DNA of 64,000 nt, taken from Talinum fruticosum. Its lineage: Eukaryota > Streptophyta > Magnoliopsida > Caryophyllales > Talinaceae. Position 1 is the first letter of the stretch. Each line of letters opens with the position of its first letter. Below are positions 1 to 12,282 of the stretch, one piece after another. A program made the translations under genes and the position numbers. The stretch spans positions 4,960,001-5,024,000 of the forward strand of contig JAITYX010000010.1 in NCBI GenBank assembly GCA_021018815.1. The letters are read 5' to 3'. The notes below the pieces were generated by a model, which ran no database searches, was not told where the DNA came from, and saw only the letters and a program-made list of their open reading frames with translations.

Positions 1-224
1 TGATAATCAAAGTGCAATCAGCATCACCAAAAATCCGGTTCAAGCACTCAAAAACAAAACACATTGAGGTCAGTATCATTTCTTAAGAGACCATTCTCGA
101 GAAAGGTGATATCGAACTTGAATTCATTCCTACTAATCTTCAATTAGCTGATATCTTTACTAAGCCTCTTGGTGAAGATCAGCTTTGCTTTATTAGGAAT
201 GAGCTTGGAATGCTAAATGCATAA
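1..224 (+). pseudogene. Ty1/copia pol, C-terminal end (RNase H tail)
   Basis: The last part of a copia polyprotein enters from the left edge. The frame ending at the TAA at 222-224 reads LADIFTKPLGEDQ then FIRNELGMLNA, the standard end of SIRE/Tork-type pol just after RNase H. The DIFTKPL motif is diagnostic. The upstream part (HFLRDHS...EKGDIELEFIP) needs a one-base shift at the CTCGAG near 95-101, so the frame is broken or mis-sequenced there. In the intact family this protein degrades the RNA strand during reverse transcription in the virus-like particle. It belongs to the element whose 3' LTR is 2879-4480. Confidence 0.85.
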
Positions 225-869
225 TTATGTGCTTTCTTATGTGACAATTTTCATTGCATGATTATGTGTTATATGCGTTCAAATCTTTAATAGCCATTTG
301 TTCAGCTTGATTTCGTGATACCGAGCGAATAGTTATTATTTATTTCTAGTTTCGAGTCACTCGGAAAACTTATCCGAGTCAAACTCGGACGTTGAGAAAA
401 GTGGACTTCAAATCTCCGGAATCATCTCTAGATAAGTGGAGAATTTCGTAATTTATTTTCAAAATCTCTTTCTCTCTCTCGCTCACTGTGATCGGACATC
501 CAACCGTTGGAAGTCAAACCATTCGAAATTGAACCGTTGAGAAGAGAACCGTCACACCGGTCCGAGGTGACCGATGAAAGAGCCGAGTCGAACGGATAAA
601 TAACGTTGAGTTGAAGGACGTTTATTTTATAAATAGCGCCTATTCATCTTCATCTCGTTACTTTACACTTCATTTACTCTCTCTCTCGAAAGCAAAACTT
701 CTCGCGAAGCTTTCTTCGTCTACAGTGATCTCTGGACATTTTCAAGCGACGTAAAGCTCATCTCAAGTAAGCTCGATCTGCTTCTCAACTCTTTCTTTCA
801 CTCTTGCGTGACCTACTCTCTTCTACTCTCTTTCTCAAAGTTTCACTTCTCTCTACTCTTCTTCACAAA
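225..869 (+). other. Retrotransposon post-pol leader
   Basis: Non-coding stretch between the pol stop and the ATG at 870. Pyrimidine-rich CTCTCT runs at about 470-480 and 675-690 resemble a plant 5' UTR. A TATA-like box sits at 628-636. I see no coding capacity here. Confidence 0.5.
628..636 (+). promoter_or_regulatory. Candidate internal TATA box
   Basis: TATAAATAG lies about 240 bases before the ATG of the extra ORF and is followed by a CT-rich leader. The same element's LTR has its own TATA box at 3811, so this would be a second, internal promoter driving the post-pol ORF. Inference from a consensus match only. Confidence 0.3.
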
Positions 870-2440
870 ATGCCTACGAGAGGTTCTCACCTTGACTTTC
901 TTGGCTCTTCTTCTAAGAAGCCACACACAAAAAGCCAAGAAGGCTCTTCATCTTCTAAACCTGGTTGTCACCCAAAGATCTTACGCTGGACGACAAGTTC
1001 TTTCCAACCACAAAATTCTCGTGGTTGCCTCACATCCAAACCACCTGTGTTTATAATTTTCTTTGTTTCAGTGAGTTCATTTATCCTCGAACTCGTTTCT
1101 AAGTTCTACACTCACCTCACTAGCTCGAAGGTGTCCTAACCTCCGGGGTTCGAACGTTACCGTTCAGTATCAACACCTTTCTTCTCCACCGCTTGTTCAA
1201 GGTCTCCTCTCTTTTCTTGAACAGCAACCCCATTCCTTTCACTGAAGTCGCTGATGACTTCTTTGAAAAATATGCCAAAGAGTTCCCCGAGTCACGGAAA
1301 AATTTTTCGATGACTCAGCTCAAGTCGAAGCACGTCTTCCGTGCTTCCTGCTGATGAGAACATTTTTCTCTCAAGCATTCCAGACAAGGAGAACCCCAAC
1401 TCCAAGCATTTAAAAGCTCTTTTGACATTCTTGAGGGATACGAAGTAGACCTCTTTCCCTCTATCATTGAGCGGATGGCAGCTGTGCTCGCTCAACTTCA
1501 AAATAAGAAGAACACCCCTCTTCCCTTCGGTGCTCTTCTCACCCTAGTCTTCAAACAATTCAAAGTTCCTCTCCCTTCGGATCCAAACGTTGTTTCGAGG
1601 CTGCCGTTGTTGTCGGCAAAAAGGAACTTCGAGGGTACGGTACTAGGAGACTAAACCTCGGTATCTAGGTACACAACTCGGAGCCGAGGCCTCCTTCTCC
1701 ACCTCAAAATCGAGAAGAAACCCCTCTCTTTCTCCGCCATTTTGTCCTCCGCTTTCTGGACAAAATTAATTCCGTGTCCTCGATTTCAAGGACATGCTCC
1801 GATCATTCAAGACTGTGTATCGATCTATGACCATCAACCAAAAACAGCCCGAGTCTCAAATTCGAGAGCAAGCAAGAACTGGTTCTTGAGATGAAGGGCT
1901 TGGTGAAGGAGCAAAAGGAGCCGATCGAGCTCCTCCAGGAAAGAAGGTCTAAGGCAGCTCGAGATTGTGGTGACTCGGACACTTCGAAGCGTCCTCGAGC
2001 CCGGCCATGACCTCCTCGAAAGCGGGGAGGAAGAAGAAGCGAGACAAAGAAGCGACGAACGCCGAGGAGCTCGCGGTCGAGGCAGCTCCTTCCGGGCAAG
2101 GGAGGCACAACAAGAAGAAGAAGGAAGGATAGCCGAGGATAAAAATGCTCCTCAAGCTCAAATGGAAGTACTTAGCTCGAGACAGCGATCCGAGTGGGTC
2201 GAAGACCTTGTCGCTCCAGGCAAAACAGCAGCAGGTAAGACTAAGCGGACCCCTCCAGCTACCGAGGTCCACAGGGAGGAATCTCTAGATCCTCTCGTTC
2301 GGGTCAACCACTCGAGCCGAGCCCTTGACGGCAATCTCGGTCCTTCCTCCGCCGCACTCAAGCACATCATCAAGATCCTACCAGCGCCGCGTGCACTCTC
2401 ATCCCTCCTCTTCTACTCGGATAACCCCTTTCCCTCGTAG
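870..2440 (+). pseudogene. Decayed extra (env-position) ORF region of SIRE-type copia element
   Basis: This occupies the place between pol and the 3' LTR where SIRE/Maximus-type copia elements carry an extra ORF. From ATG 870 the protein starts MPTRGSHLDFLG and continues Ser/Lys-rich to 1139. Later fragments in shifted frames include LFPSIIERM...LPFGALLTLVFKQFKVPLP (about 1450-1580) and a charged, probably coiled-coil stretch (EMKGLVKEQKEPIELLQ, about 1887-1945). The first fragment matches in pattern the minus-strand ORF at 43359-45222 (SPLILNHM...LPFRNLVTKIFQYFQVPLE), so the two are the same family. That family looks like the plant retroelement domain often labelled 'putative plant transposon protein'. 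No signal peptide or membrane anchor supports a true envelope. Several frameshifts; not functional. Confidence 0.6.
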
Positions 2441-2865
2441 GCACCATGCACCGTGTCACAATTCCACGATCTCGCGATTCTTCTTCTTCCCGAAAATTTC
2501 TTTCTCTTTTACTTATTTTTTTTTGTCCGGACATCAAATATGTACTACTTGTTGTATTCTTCCCATTTTTTTGTGTGTTTTTGCTGAAAGGCAAGGGGGA
2601 GAATATAGATAGAAAAATTTGTTGTCTTGTTTAGGGGAGTTTCTCACTCTATCTTTCTCTGTGTATACTCTCTAACTTCAATGAACTAATGCATTTCATC
2701 TCAATTCTCTCGAGTTCATTGTTTAATGCAAGCCTTTCGAGTTTAAACTCATTTAATCTGTTACTTTAAGAATATCTTACTTATCCGATTTCCTGCGCAA
2801 GTATTCAAAAGCGAGATCTTTATCACTAACAAAAGTTTCTGTCTAAGTATGGAATGCCTTTCATC

Positions 2866-2878
2866 AAAAAGGGGAGAT
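2866..2878 (+). other. Polypurine tract
   Basis: AAAAAGGGGAGAT directly before the LTR start. The same tract flanks the related element at 9982-9994 (minus strand). It primes plus-strand DNA synthesis. Confidence 0.8.
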
Positions 2879-4480
2879 TGAAGACGTAGACTTTACTCAG
2901 CAGAATTCCGAGTTCTATCAAAGGAATTAGGTATAAGAATTTCTCACTTATAGAGTTTTGATTCCAAGACATTCTCTCGTACCTTAGAAACTTTTCTGAG
3001 TGATATAGTATTTTCTCTAAGTGATATGGCATTTACTTCATGTATTTTTGTATGTCTCCGAGTGACTCGGAAAACAAATATGCACTCACGTTGTCTCACT
3101 CGGTTCCGAGTCCCTCATCACGTAGAATTATCGCATGTTGAAATGACTACTATTTCGCTTAACCGCACTCAGTCCGACTTCATGCTATAAGTCTTATTCC
3201 GTTATAGTCGGCGCTTCTAGTCCGAACCATGCTTAGTCTAGATCAAGTTTGTTTCACTCGATATTCGTTGTATAACTTGATTCTCGCTTAGACTAACTCG
3301 GATGGAATTTTGAGTTTCATGGATATTAGACTCAAAAATTCCATTCCTTTTCGACTCGGATAATTAGTCACTTAATTATTTTAATTATATTATTATCTCG
3401 TGTCTAATCTTGGACCAAAGTATTTTATACTTTGAGAACCAATTTGATTTACTTTTGTAGGTTTTTCAAACGAGGATACACTTTTTGAAATACAAAAGTA
3501 ACCTGGCTTCAAAACGTCAAATCACCAGTAGAAAAGGTTTTTTCCATATCCGACCTAGCCCTAAGAAGATTGTGTCAAGGCTGCCTATTTCCAAAAGTGG
3601 GAAACTGAAATTTCAAGCTAAACGGTGGTTTTCACCTTACTTTTGAAGACACCGCCGGTGGTTTTAGACACATTCAAGGAAGTCAAGAGCCGTTGTATAA
3701 CGTTCATATATCAACGGATATTTTCCGAGTGACTCAGAAAATCCTACACAACGGTTATAAAGGGACTTCCAGTCGGAAGATGGAGATAACGGCTACTCTG
3801 CCTGGTCATCTATAAAAGGAAGCCAACTCTCAAGACTTGAAGATTGCCGAACCTATTGTTAATACATACTTGAGCGAAAGTCATTGTATTCACTTTCAAT
3901 CTTCTACTCACAACTCCCACTCTGTAATTCATTATATTTTGAGTTGTAAGGCCTTGTACTTAGTTACAAACACTCTCTTCTTACTTTCTAAGTAAGGTGC
4001 CTTGACTGAGTCTGTAAAGGTTAACTCAGCTTAGTTGTCCCTAGCTGTAAGGGTTATCTCAACTAGGAAGTATTAGATCATATAAGGGAACTTCGAGTCT
4101 AGGAAAACTTGTAAAGAGTTGTCTAAGGGAGCACCTCGGGTTCGATCGGTCTACGGTATTTTGTGGACTCAAAATAGTGGATTTGACTTCGTGCTTAGAT
4201 TAGCACGGTCCGTGGTTTTCTACCCCAGGAGGGTTTCCACGTACTTTTGTGTTTTCACTTTCGAGTACATTCTAGACTCGGACATGATTCATAGTGTCGG
4301 CTTTATCTACTTCTTTACTCTTTATTGCAATTCGAGTACATACTTTACCGATCCCATTTCAAACTCGGAATCTGCGTCTGCTCGTGCTTTGTTCAAAAGT
4401 GTTTGATTTTATCAAAAATCTTCCACCACCCTATTCACCCCCTCTAGGGTGATTCGAGTCTCTTCCCGAGCAAATCTTCA
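2879..4480 (+). repeat. 3' LTR of SIRE-type copia element
   Basis: 1602 bp, starting TGAAGACG right after the polypurine tract and ending CAAATCTTCA. The terminal inverted repeat is TGAAG/CTTCA. The last 100 bp (CACCCCCTCTAGGGTGA then CCCGAGCAAA) and the block at about 3412-3475 (GGACCAAAGTATTTTATACT) match the LTRs of the element at 8486-13770 read in reverse, so both belong to one family. The first few hundred bases (U3) differ. The 5' LTR lies outside the window. Confidence 0.85.
3811..3818 (+). promoter_or_regulatory. LTR TATA box
   Basis: TATAAAAG in the middle of the LTR, at the expected U3/R boundary position for a 1.6-kb LTR, followed by sequence conserved with the sister LTRs. Confidence 0.5.
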
Positions 4481-6860
4481 CAAGGGATAATTCAGGAATC
4501 ATCATATCTCAACACTGAAAACAAGGTTCATCCACCACTCAAATTTGTGCACGACACCAATATTAGAAATCATCGATAAATATGTACTAACGAACATAAG
4601 TAAATAATGAACAAACTGCATGATTGACTAAATCATTTTGGTCTTACCAATTGATATTAGTAGGCCTTAAAACAAACTCTCCAACAATCCAACTTCAAAG
4701 TAGACTTTAATAAATAAATAAATAAATGACATGCACTTAGATCATGAACAAGGAAGTAGATCATATCAAATCCATAAGGGGTTCATATTCACTGGTTTCA
4801 TGAATATATATTTAAGTATGATATAATGCGAGCATAGCATAAAATCGTAATCACCAAGTACACGTTTAAGTTATCTCGCCTGAATAGCAAAACTAATCAC
4901 TTTATTTATAGGATGCTACAACTATCTAACTAACTTGGAAAATAAGAAAGTGAAATGGTCAATGAAGATTTTTGTCGTAAAATATCACATACCTGTAGCA
5001 GGACGCGAAGCCATTCATCTAAATTTAGGATAGCCCAGCTTCACGAAACTTCCTTTGTGTGTCCTCAATGTTTTGAACTACGTCTCTCCACACTGCCTCC
5101 ACCCAATCATAGCCACTCAAACCTTGTGGATCGTCCGTGTACCGGAGCGTATTCCAATTTACTCGTTAGGTAACCTAGGGAACAAAACTCCACTAAGCAC
5201 AACCCGGCAATATAAGCTGCAGCAATAAACCAATATGTTCTTCCGTTGTGTGATCATTCGCGATGCTCACCATACAATTAACGTACTTGCGGAAGAACCT
5301 CTTCTTCTTCACCCCTTGATCTTCATACATTGGATCCATTTCAGTTCCCACTCGCCTATGCGTGACATGAGCAATGTCCCCACGTCCGAGGACACGGGAG
5401 GAACATTCAAGTCAAACTTTTGCCCCATCCCCAATAGCCTAGTAAGCAAAATCACATCCATCACTGTGAATGGAATCCTCCTGCGTCCAATCTTGAATGC
5501 CTTCCATCAAGGCATCGATCGCTTCATAAGCGTAAACATTAGGTGCATGTCTATCTCTATTGCATTGTAGTTAAGAACAACACCAACATTTGTCCCCCTC
5601 ACCTACTGCCCGTGTACATTGTCCAAGCTATTGTTCAACTTCGTCAATGCCCTAGCATGCATCACGATCGGAGTATGACATGAACGTCGGCCAAACTCCG
5701 AAGAATAGGAGCATGCCCTCCCTCCGACTTTTGAAACTTGTAAAATAGATTCACATATTTTAGCTTAATTTACGGCACTTTTGAAACTTAATTTGCAACT
5801 ATATTTTCTCTCTAAAAATTTATAATATCCTAGTCATCTAAAAGGGAATGAGAAAATTTATTACAAAATAAATTTACTTATTGTAAACATTCACACAAAA
5901 TGATAAAAGTATGGTAAAAGAAAATTCATTTTGCAAACTTATCAAAAAATTAGATAGACATTAAAATCATTTAAGGTAAAAATGTAGTGAGAAAGAATGA
6001 CAACTTCACATGTGCATAAATTAGCTAGTGAAGCATATAAAATTCAAATTAATAATTACCAAATTGGGCTTCAGTAAATCATATTAATGATCGAGTAGGT
6101 AGTGAACTAAGAAAATGATTTCTAAGAGAGAATATATGCAAATCTTAGATACGGGTAACTTAAGACAATTTTTTGGCGGCTGGTGCAATTTAGCAAGTTA
6201 CGCAAAAAATCATATAATGAAGATATCTCATATATTTGAGGTAAGCTATTGAAATGCCTTCAATTTATTTTAAACATTATATGACAACCTGAATCTCTAT
6301 TCTTTAACCCTATATTTGTGAAGAAAATGTAGATAAAATTAACTCAAAGGATTTATTGTTAATCAATCGAGACATCATCTCAAACTCCTCTTCCTCAATT
6401 TAAAGTATACACTTGTTATTCGATTAAGGGGCAAATCAAGAGATGCTTAAATACCAAAGCTAAACTACCAAAGAAACCAAGTTTGCTAGAATCGGACATC
6501 TATAACTCAAAACCACATACCTTCGATCTGTTTTCCGAGTATTTCTAAAACCCCTTTCTCTTTTCATCATAATAAATATGTCATTTTTTTGTTCCTAAAT
6601 TTTGTTGATCCTAAACGACGACTCTATTATGTTTATATCGCAAATAATTAAAACTAAAGTAAACTAAATTGAGATTTTGAAACTGTAAAAAAGAAACATT
6701 AAAGGTGAAATATTAACTCCACGTAAGCTAATTACCATTATTTAACATTTATTTCAACATGTGAAGGAGAAAAAAATACTAATAAGACTATACTATCACA
6801 CACAAAAAAAAAAGGAGAGGAGAGTCCACTTATAAAAGGAATTTTTTTATTTCGGTAATT
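4481..6860. other. Unassigned AT-rich DNA
   Basis: Between the copia LTR and the Helitron-end array. Apart from the coding remnant at 4970-5700 I see no gene, terminal repeat or microsatellite of note. The last ~100 bp (6760-6860) resemble 23515-23640 inside the second Helitron, so the Helitron family probably extends leftward to about here. Confidence 0.5.
4970..5700 (-). pseudogene. Transposon-derived coding remnant (plant-mobile-domain-like?)
   Basis: On the minus strand, broken frames give FKIGRRRIPFTVMDVILLTRL, LGMGQKFDLNVPP (about 5400-5490) and YDWVEAVW plus VQNIEDTQRKF (about 5050-5110). The order (R-I-PFT-MDV--L, then W-E-AVWR, then ...FA) recalls plant mobile domain or Ulp1-associated DUF proteins of MULE-type transposons. 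There are several stops and frameshifts. I cannot name the family with certainty; the plus-strand ORFs here (4955-5173, 5235-5570) look like antisense shadows. Confidence 0.3.
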
Positions 6861-7313
6861 ATATTTTTTATTTATCTAATTATTTACATCAACGACTCAT
6901 ATTTAATGGACATATAATTTTTATAGTTAACATTGCTCTAAACTTCTACAATCACCCCCTTCGTAATATTTGATCGGTTTAAAAATACTACTATTATATA
7001 TTGTATAGATTATTATTTTTTTATTTTTTATTTTTTTTTTGGCAAGGAGTAAAAGAGAGTCCATATATAAGAGAAAATATTTTTTAAGAATAAATTATCA
7101 TTTTTTATTGGACGAAACTCCTAAATTTACTCTCGAGCCACCATGTCATACTTTTGAAAAAATTGCTATTATATAGTATATAGATTATTTACATCAACGA
7201 CTCATATTTAATAGACAAATAATTTTTATAGTTAACATTGCCCTAAACTTCTACAATCATCCTTCTCGTAATTTTTGACTGGTTTAAAAATACTACTGTT
7301 ATATATTGTATAG

Positions 7314-7739
<426 letters not shown>

Positions 7740-7902
7740 TTGGCAAGGAGTAAAAGAGAGTCCATATATAAGTGAAAATCTTTTCTTTTTCAAGAATAAA
7801 TTATCTATCTTTTTTATTGAATGAAACTCCTAAATTCACTCTCAAGTCGTCATGTCATACTTTTGAAAAGATTACTATTATATAGTATATATATATATAT
7901 AG

Positions 7903-7962
<60 letters not shown>
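7903..7962. repeat. (TTA)n microsatellite
   Basis: About 60 bp of pure TTA at the same point of the repeat module as the longer tracts. Confidence 0.9.
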
Positions 7963-8257
7963 TTATTTTGGCAAGGAGTAAAAGAGAGTCCATACATAAG
8001 TGAAAATATTTTTTTAAAGAATAAATTGTCATCTTTTTTATTGGACGAAACTCCTAAATTCACTCTCAGGCCGTCATGTCATATTTTTAAAAAGATTGCT
8101 ATTATATAGTATAGTATATAGGTATAGATTATTTACATCAACGACTCATATTTAATGGACAAATCATTTTTATGGTTAACATTGCCTTAAACTTCTACAA
8201 TCACCCCCTTCGTAATATTTGACCGGTTTAAAAATAATACTATTATATATTGTATAG

Positions 8258-8402
<145 letters not shown>

Positions 8403-8485
8403 TTATTTTTATTTTTATTTTGGCAAGGAATAAAAGAGAGTCCATATATAAGTGAAAATCTTTTTTTCAAGAATAAATTATCATT

Positions 8486-9981
8486 TGAAGGTTTGCTCGG
8501 GAAGAAGTTAAGTCACCCTAGAGGGGGTGAATAGGGTGATGGAAGATTTTTGAGAAAATCAAACTCTTTTGCACTGAGAATAGAGACAAAAAGCAGTTAC
8601 GAGTCAAGATTGGACTCGGAAAAGTGTAAACTTCGGATATACGTGGAAACCCTCCTGGGGCGAGAAAACCACGGACAGTGTCAATCCGGACACCAAGTTA
8701 AATCCACTAATTGAATCCTCAATTACAATGAATATGACTACCCAAATTTGTTCCCAAACAAATCTATTACAATTTTCCGAGGCTCAAAATTTACCTCATC
8801 AGTCGACCTAGTACTTCCAAGTTGAAGTTACCTTATCAACTTGGGATCCTCCAATTTTTCCCGGGGTTAGAAGTTCCCTTATCTAACCTGATACTTCCAA
8901 ACTGAGGTAACCTTTACGAGTTTGGGACAAGCTGAGTTGAGATAACCTTTACAACTCGGTCGAGAGAGAAAGAGTAGAAGAGTAGTAAGAATTGCAATAC
9001 AAGCTGACTCGGAAAAATACAACTCGAGAATATTAGAATTACGGTTTAGGAGTTGTATGCTAGAGAAGATGTTCAATATGGTCTCTCTTTTTCTTCCATT
9101 CGTCGGTTGAAATCTTGTGCTAAGGCTTCTATAAATAGTACTGCCTTGAAGAGATAGCCGTTGTGCCTCCAACGTCTTTCTGTTGAAGCTGTGCGAGTCA
9201 ACTAGCCGTTGTAACGGATAGTGCGAGTCACTCAGATTTCTGGACCACCTTGAAATAACCGTTGTGCCTTGGTCCTAGCTTCCAACAACTCTTTTTCCAC
9301 CTTTTGTAAACTGGAAAAGCAAAACGAAAAGACCGTTAGACACGAAATAAAATATTACCCAAAACGATGAATGACAAGTCTGTCGGTAAGTTACGAGCTT
9401 TTCTAGAAATTCCACCTTTTTGTACGGCGGTGCTTTAATGGTCAGAAGCCTTTTGCTTTTGCTTTTTCTTCGAGATAATTGACATTAGAAAAACCTGCAA
9501 AAACATTAAGCACAATGGTTCTCAAAGTATAAATATACTTTGGTCCATAATTAGATAAGGATTAGTCTAAATAAAGCATTTAATGACTAATTACCTTAAT
9601 CTATTAATCTGGAATATTTCAAGTCTAATATTCAGTATACTCAGATTCCGAGATATGCTAAAACTCATAAATAAATCATTCAATCTTAATGGGCACAAGA
9701 GTTATATAGACATTTTACAATTACGCATAATTAAACAAATAATAGCGTAGGCAAACTAAATGTCCGAGTCTGACTAAGTGGATCGGAATCGAGTTACGAG
9801 TGGGTTAGATCTGAGTCTGAGTTCGAGTCAAGAATAAGTCATATTGAAATGATGAATTGTAAAGCATATGACTTAGTTAAATGAATTTCTTTTAGGATGC
9901 TTCTTGCTTTATCCTAAATTTAGATGAATGCATGAAATCAAAACACATTCAAGGGGTTAGTCGGTCATACCTGAGTCTTCA
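8486..9981 (-). repeat. 3' LTR of gag-only copia element
   Basis: 1496 bp, TGAAG...CTTCA ends. Aligns along its whole length with 12283-13770. Most differences are single-base changes or indels at or next to CG, often in CGAG (see findings). Confidence 0.9.
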
Positions 9982-9994
9982 ATCTCCCCTTTTT
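9982..9994 (-). other. Polypurine tract
   Basis: Minus-strand AAAAAGGGGAGAT abutting the 3' LTR, identical to the tract at 2866-2878. Confidence 0.8.
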
Positions 9995-10569
9995 GATGAA
10001 AGGCATTCAACTAAATAATGACTCAAAGAAATTCATCATAATTATCGAGCATAATTAAAATGACATAAGGAGCATTTTAAATTTGTGAAACTTTTCAAAA
10101 TTCGCTCCCCTAAACCATTGAACTCCCCTAAGCAGATGAATCCACAAAGTTCATTATTCTCTCCCCCTAATGCATTTCATCAAAAATAAACAAGGAGAGA
10201 ACGAGATTTTGAACAGAAGAAATATCAATTGAATGTAATGATAAGTAAGGTCAATCATACCTTAGTTGATGTCTAGAATGATAATATCAAGAAGATGACT
10301 AGACTTTTACACGAGTGCTTTTCCAAATCTCGACTTACCAAGTTAAAATTCTTAGCACTCTCCGAGGGTCGGACACTGAGTCTTCCTTTGCTTTGTAGTG
10401 TACTGCAAAAGAAAACAAACTAACCCTTCTTGCTTCCTCTAACAAGTCCCGGTAACTATTCTTGCGAGGTTAGTTTTGGAGGAAGGGCACTTTTGGAACC
10501 CAAATTTGAATAATTTTTGGAAGGGTTCGATTACGAGTCTTCCTTTTTGAAAACTGAGTTTCGGGTTTG

Positions 10570-12223
10570 TTAAAATCTTTTCTTTTGTAAAAAGTCCGAG
10601 CGAGACTTCTCTTGATAAACCTTTACGAGCTCAGTTCTCTTTCTCACTTGTGTGAGTTGAGCTGGACTCGGAATTTTTGAAAAAGATTTTTCGAGAATTC
10701 TTCTTGAGAGGAACTTTATAGGAGTTATCCTCTTTTCAGAATTAAAACCCAAACCTTCTTTTCGAAAAGAAACACACTGAGAACCAAGAAGGAGATCAAG
10801 GTTTTTCGACCTTGAGTGAGTTCTAGAATCAACTTCGAGACTCATCTAGCTTTTTCTTTAAAAGCTCATTCTCGAGATCTAAGGCACTCGGACTCGAGTC
10901 TCATTATCATGTGAGCTAGTCTCAAGTACCTTCAAGCTGAGTCTCGGTTTTCTAGATCATTTTCGAGAAAATTGTTCTCGGTTTTAAGAGACTCAAGTTT
11001 TTCTTGAAAGAGGGAAGAATCGAGTTAGACTTTTCCTCTAAAGAAAAGATGTACTTTGCAAGATCTATCTTAGAAAATGTAAGATAGTAATTGATTACCT
11101 CTTGAGGATCATTTTCCTCGACATCGGATGAGTATTGTTACGATTCGGTTTACGTATGCGAGTCGAGTCATTGCTATTAGACACTTGGACTCATCCTCTA
11201 TGTCTGAGTCGGATGAGTCTCCTTCTTCGACTCATCCTTACTATAAGTAATGGTCTTCTTCTTCTTGTAATCTCTCTTCTTTTCAAGGCAATATTTGATG
11301 GTGTGTTCCTTGCTACCACACTTAAAACACCAGGAATAATTAGTAGAAAAAGAATTGAGAGGATGAGAGAGTTTACCTTTTCTTTCCCGTCTGAGGACCT
11401 CGGATTTAGGCTTCTTTTTCAATATCTGATGCTTCATCATGTTCTTGAAGCCTTTTGCAATTTGCTCTATTGGGTCCTCTTTTGAATCGGAACTACTTGA
11501 ACTTAGTTCAGCTTCTTACGAGGCTTTTAGTGCAATGTTCCTTCTTGGGCTATCCTCGGAATCCTCCTCTTGGAGATGTAGCTCATGGGTCAGAAGTTTT
11601 CCAATGAGCTCATCTAACTTCGGTTTGTTGAGGTCTGTGCTTCTTCTATTGCAGTCACCTTTGGACCCCATTTCTTCTTTGGTAGGCTCCTTAGAAGTTT
11701 TCTAACAACTTCTTCATTGGGCATCTTCTTACCGAGAGATTTGAGATTATTAACAATCTCTCGTGAATCGGATATACATCTCGGTGATGCTCTCGGCTTC
11801 TTCCATTTTGAATAGCTCATACCTGTGGAGGTATTGGCTGATCTTAGTTTGTCTCACTTGGCTTGTTCCTTCATATGTTGTCACCAAGGTGTCCCACACC
11901 TCCTTAGCTGTGTCACAAGCCGAGACTCTATTGTACTCCGAAGCATCTATGGCACATAAAAGGATGTTCATAGCTCTGAAGTTCTTCCTGTACCTTTCCT
12001 TCTCTTCAATGGTGTATTCGACTTTAGTTTTGCCACTTGTTTGGTCACCTTCTTGCTTTGTGGGAATATAGTTTCCTTCGGTGATGACCTTCCATACTTG
12101 TTCATCAAGATCTTGGATGAAGCATTGCATCGACTTCTTCCAAAGTGCAAAGTTTGAGCCTTTGAACTTGGGTGGCCTCAAAAGAGATCTTCCTTCTTCG
12201 AATTCTCCGTTGTTACGAGCCAT
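10570..12223 (-). pseudogene. Copia gag polyprotein (broken)
   Basis: Gag forms the virus-like particle and packages the element RNA. Reading starts at ATG 12223 (MARNNGEFEEGRSLLRPPKF), 60 bases inside the 5' LTR and just after the primer site. The first 157 residues carry the UBN2-type copia gag core (FALWKKSMQCF; EVWDTLVTTYEGTSQVRQ; SQYLHRYELFKM). A frameshift near 11,800 moves the frame to 11614-11820. The CCHC zinc knuckle CFKCGSKEHTIKYC lies at about 11290-11335. The tail has a SIRE-type motif, LDLLLGSQCVSFRKEGLGFN (about 10725-10785). Frameshifts and stops split it into at least four pieces. The plus-strand ORFs opposite it are shadows. Confidence 0.8.
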
Positions 12224-12264
12224 TTGATCTTTAAACCTTTGGATGGTTAGATCCTTTCTAAAAG

Positions 12265-12280
12265 GCTAGGCTCGATACCA
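12265..12280 (-). other. Primer binding site (initiator Met tRNA)
   Basis: Minus strand reads TGGTATCGAGCCTAGC two bases inside the 5' LTR. It matches the usual plant TGGTATCAGAGC site apart from one missing base. tRNA-iMet primes minus-strand DNA synthesis. Confidence 0.8.
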
Positions 12281-12282
12281 AT

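Noticed and set aside
870..2440. True retroviral envelope gene
   Set aside because: No signal peptide, membrane anchor or glycoprotein pattern; motifs fit a plant retroelement domain instead.
11135..12071. Plus-strand ORFs opposite the copia gag
   Set aside because: The minus strand carries clear gag motifs and a zinc knuckle; the plus frames are antisense shadows.
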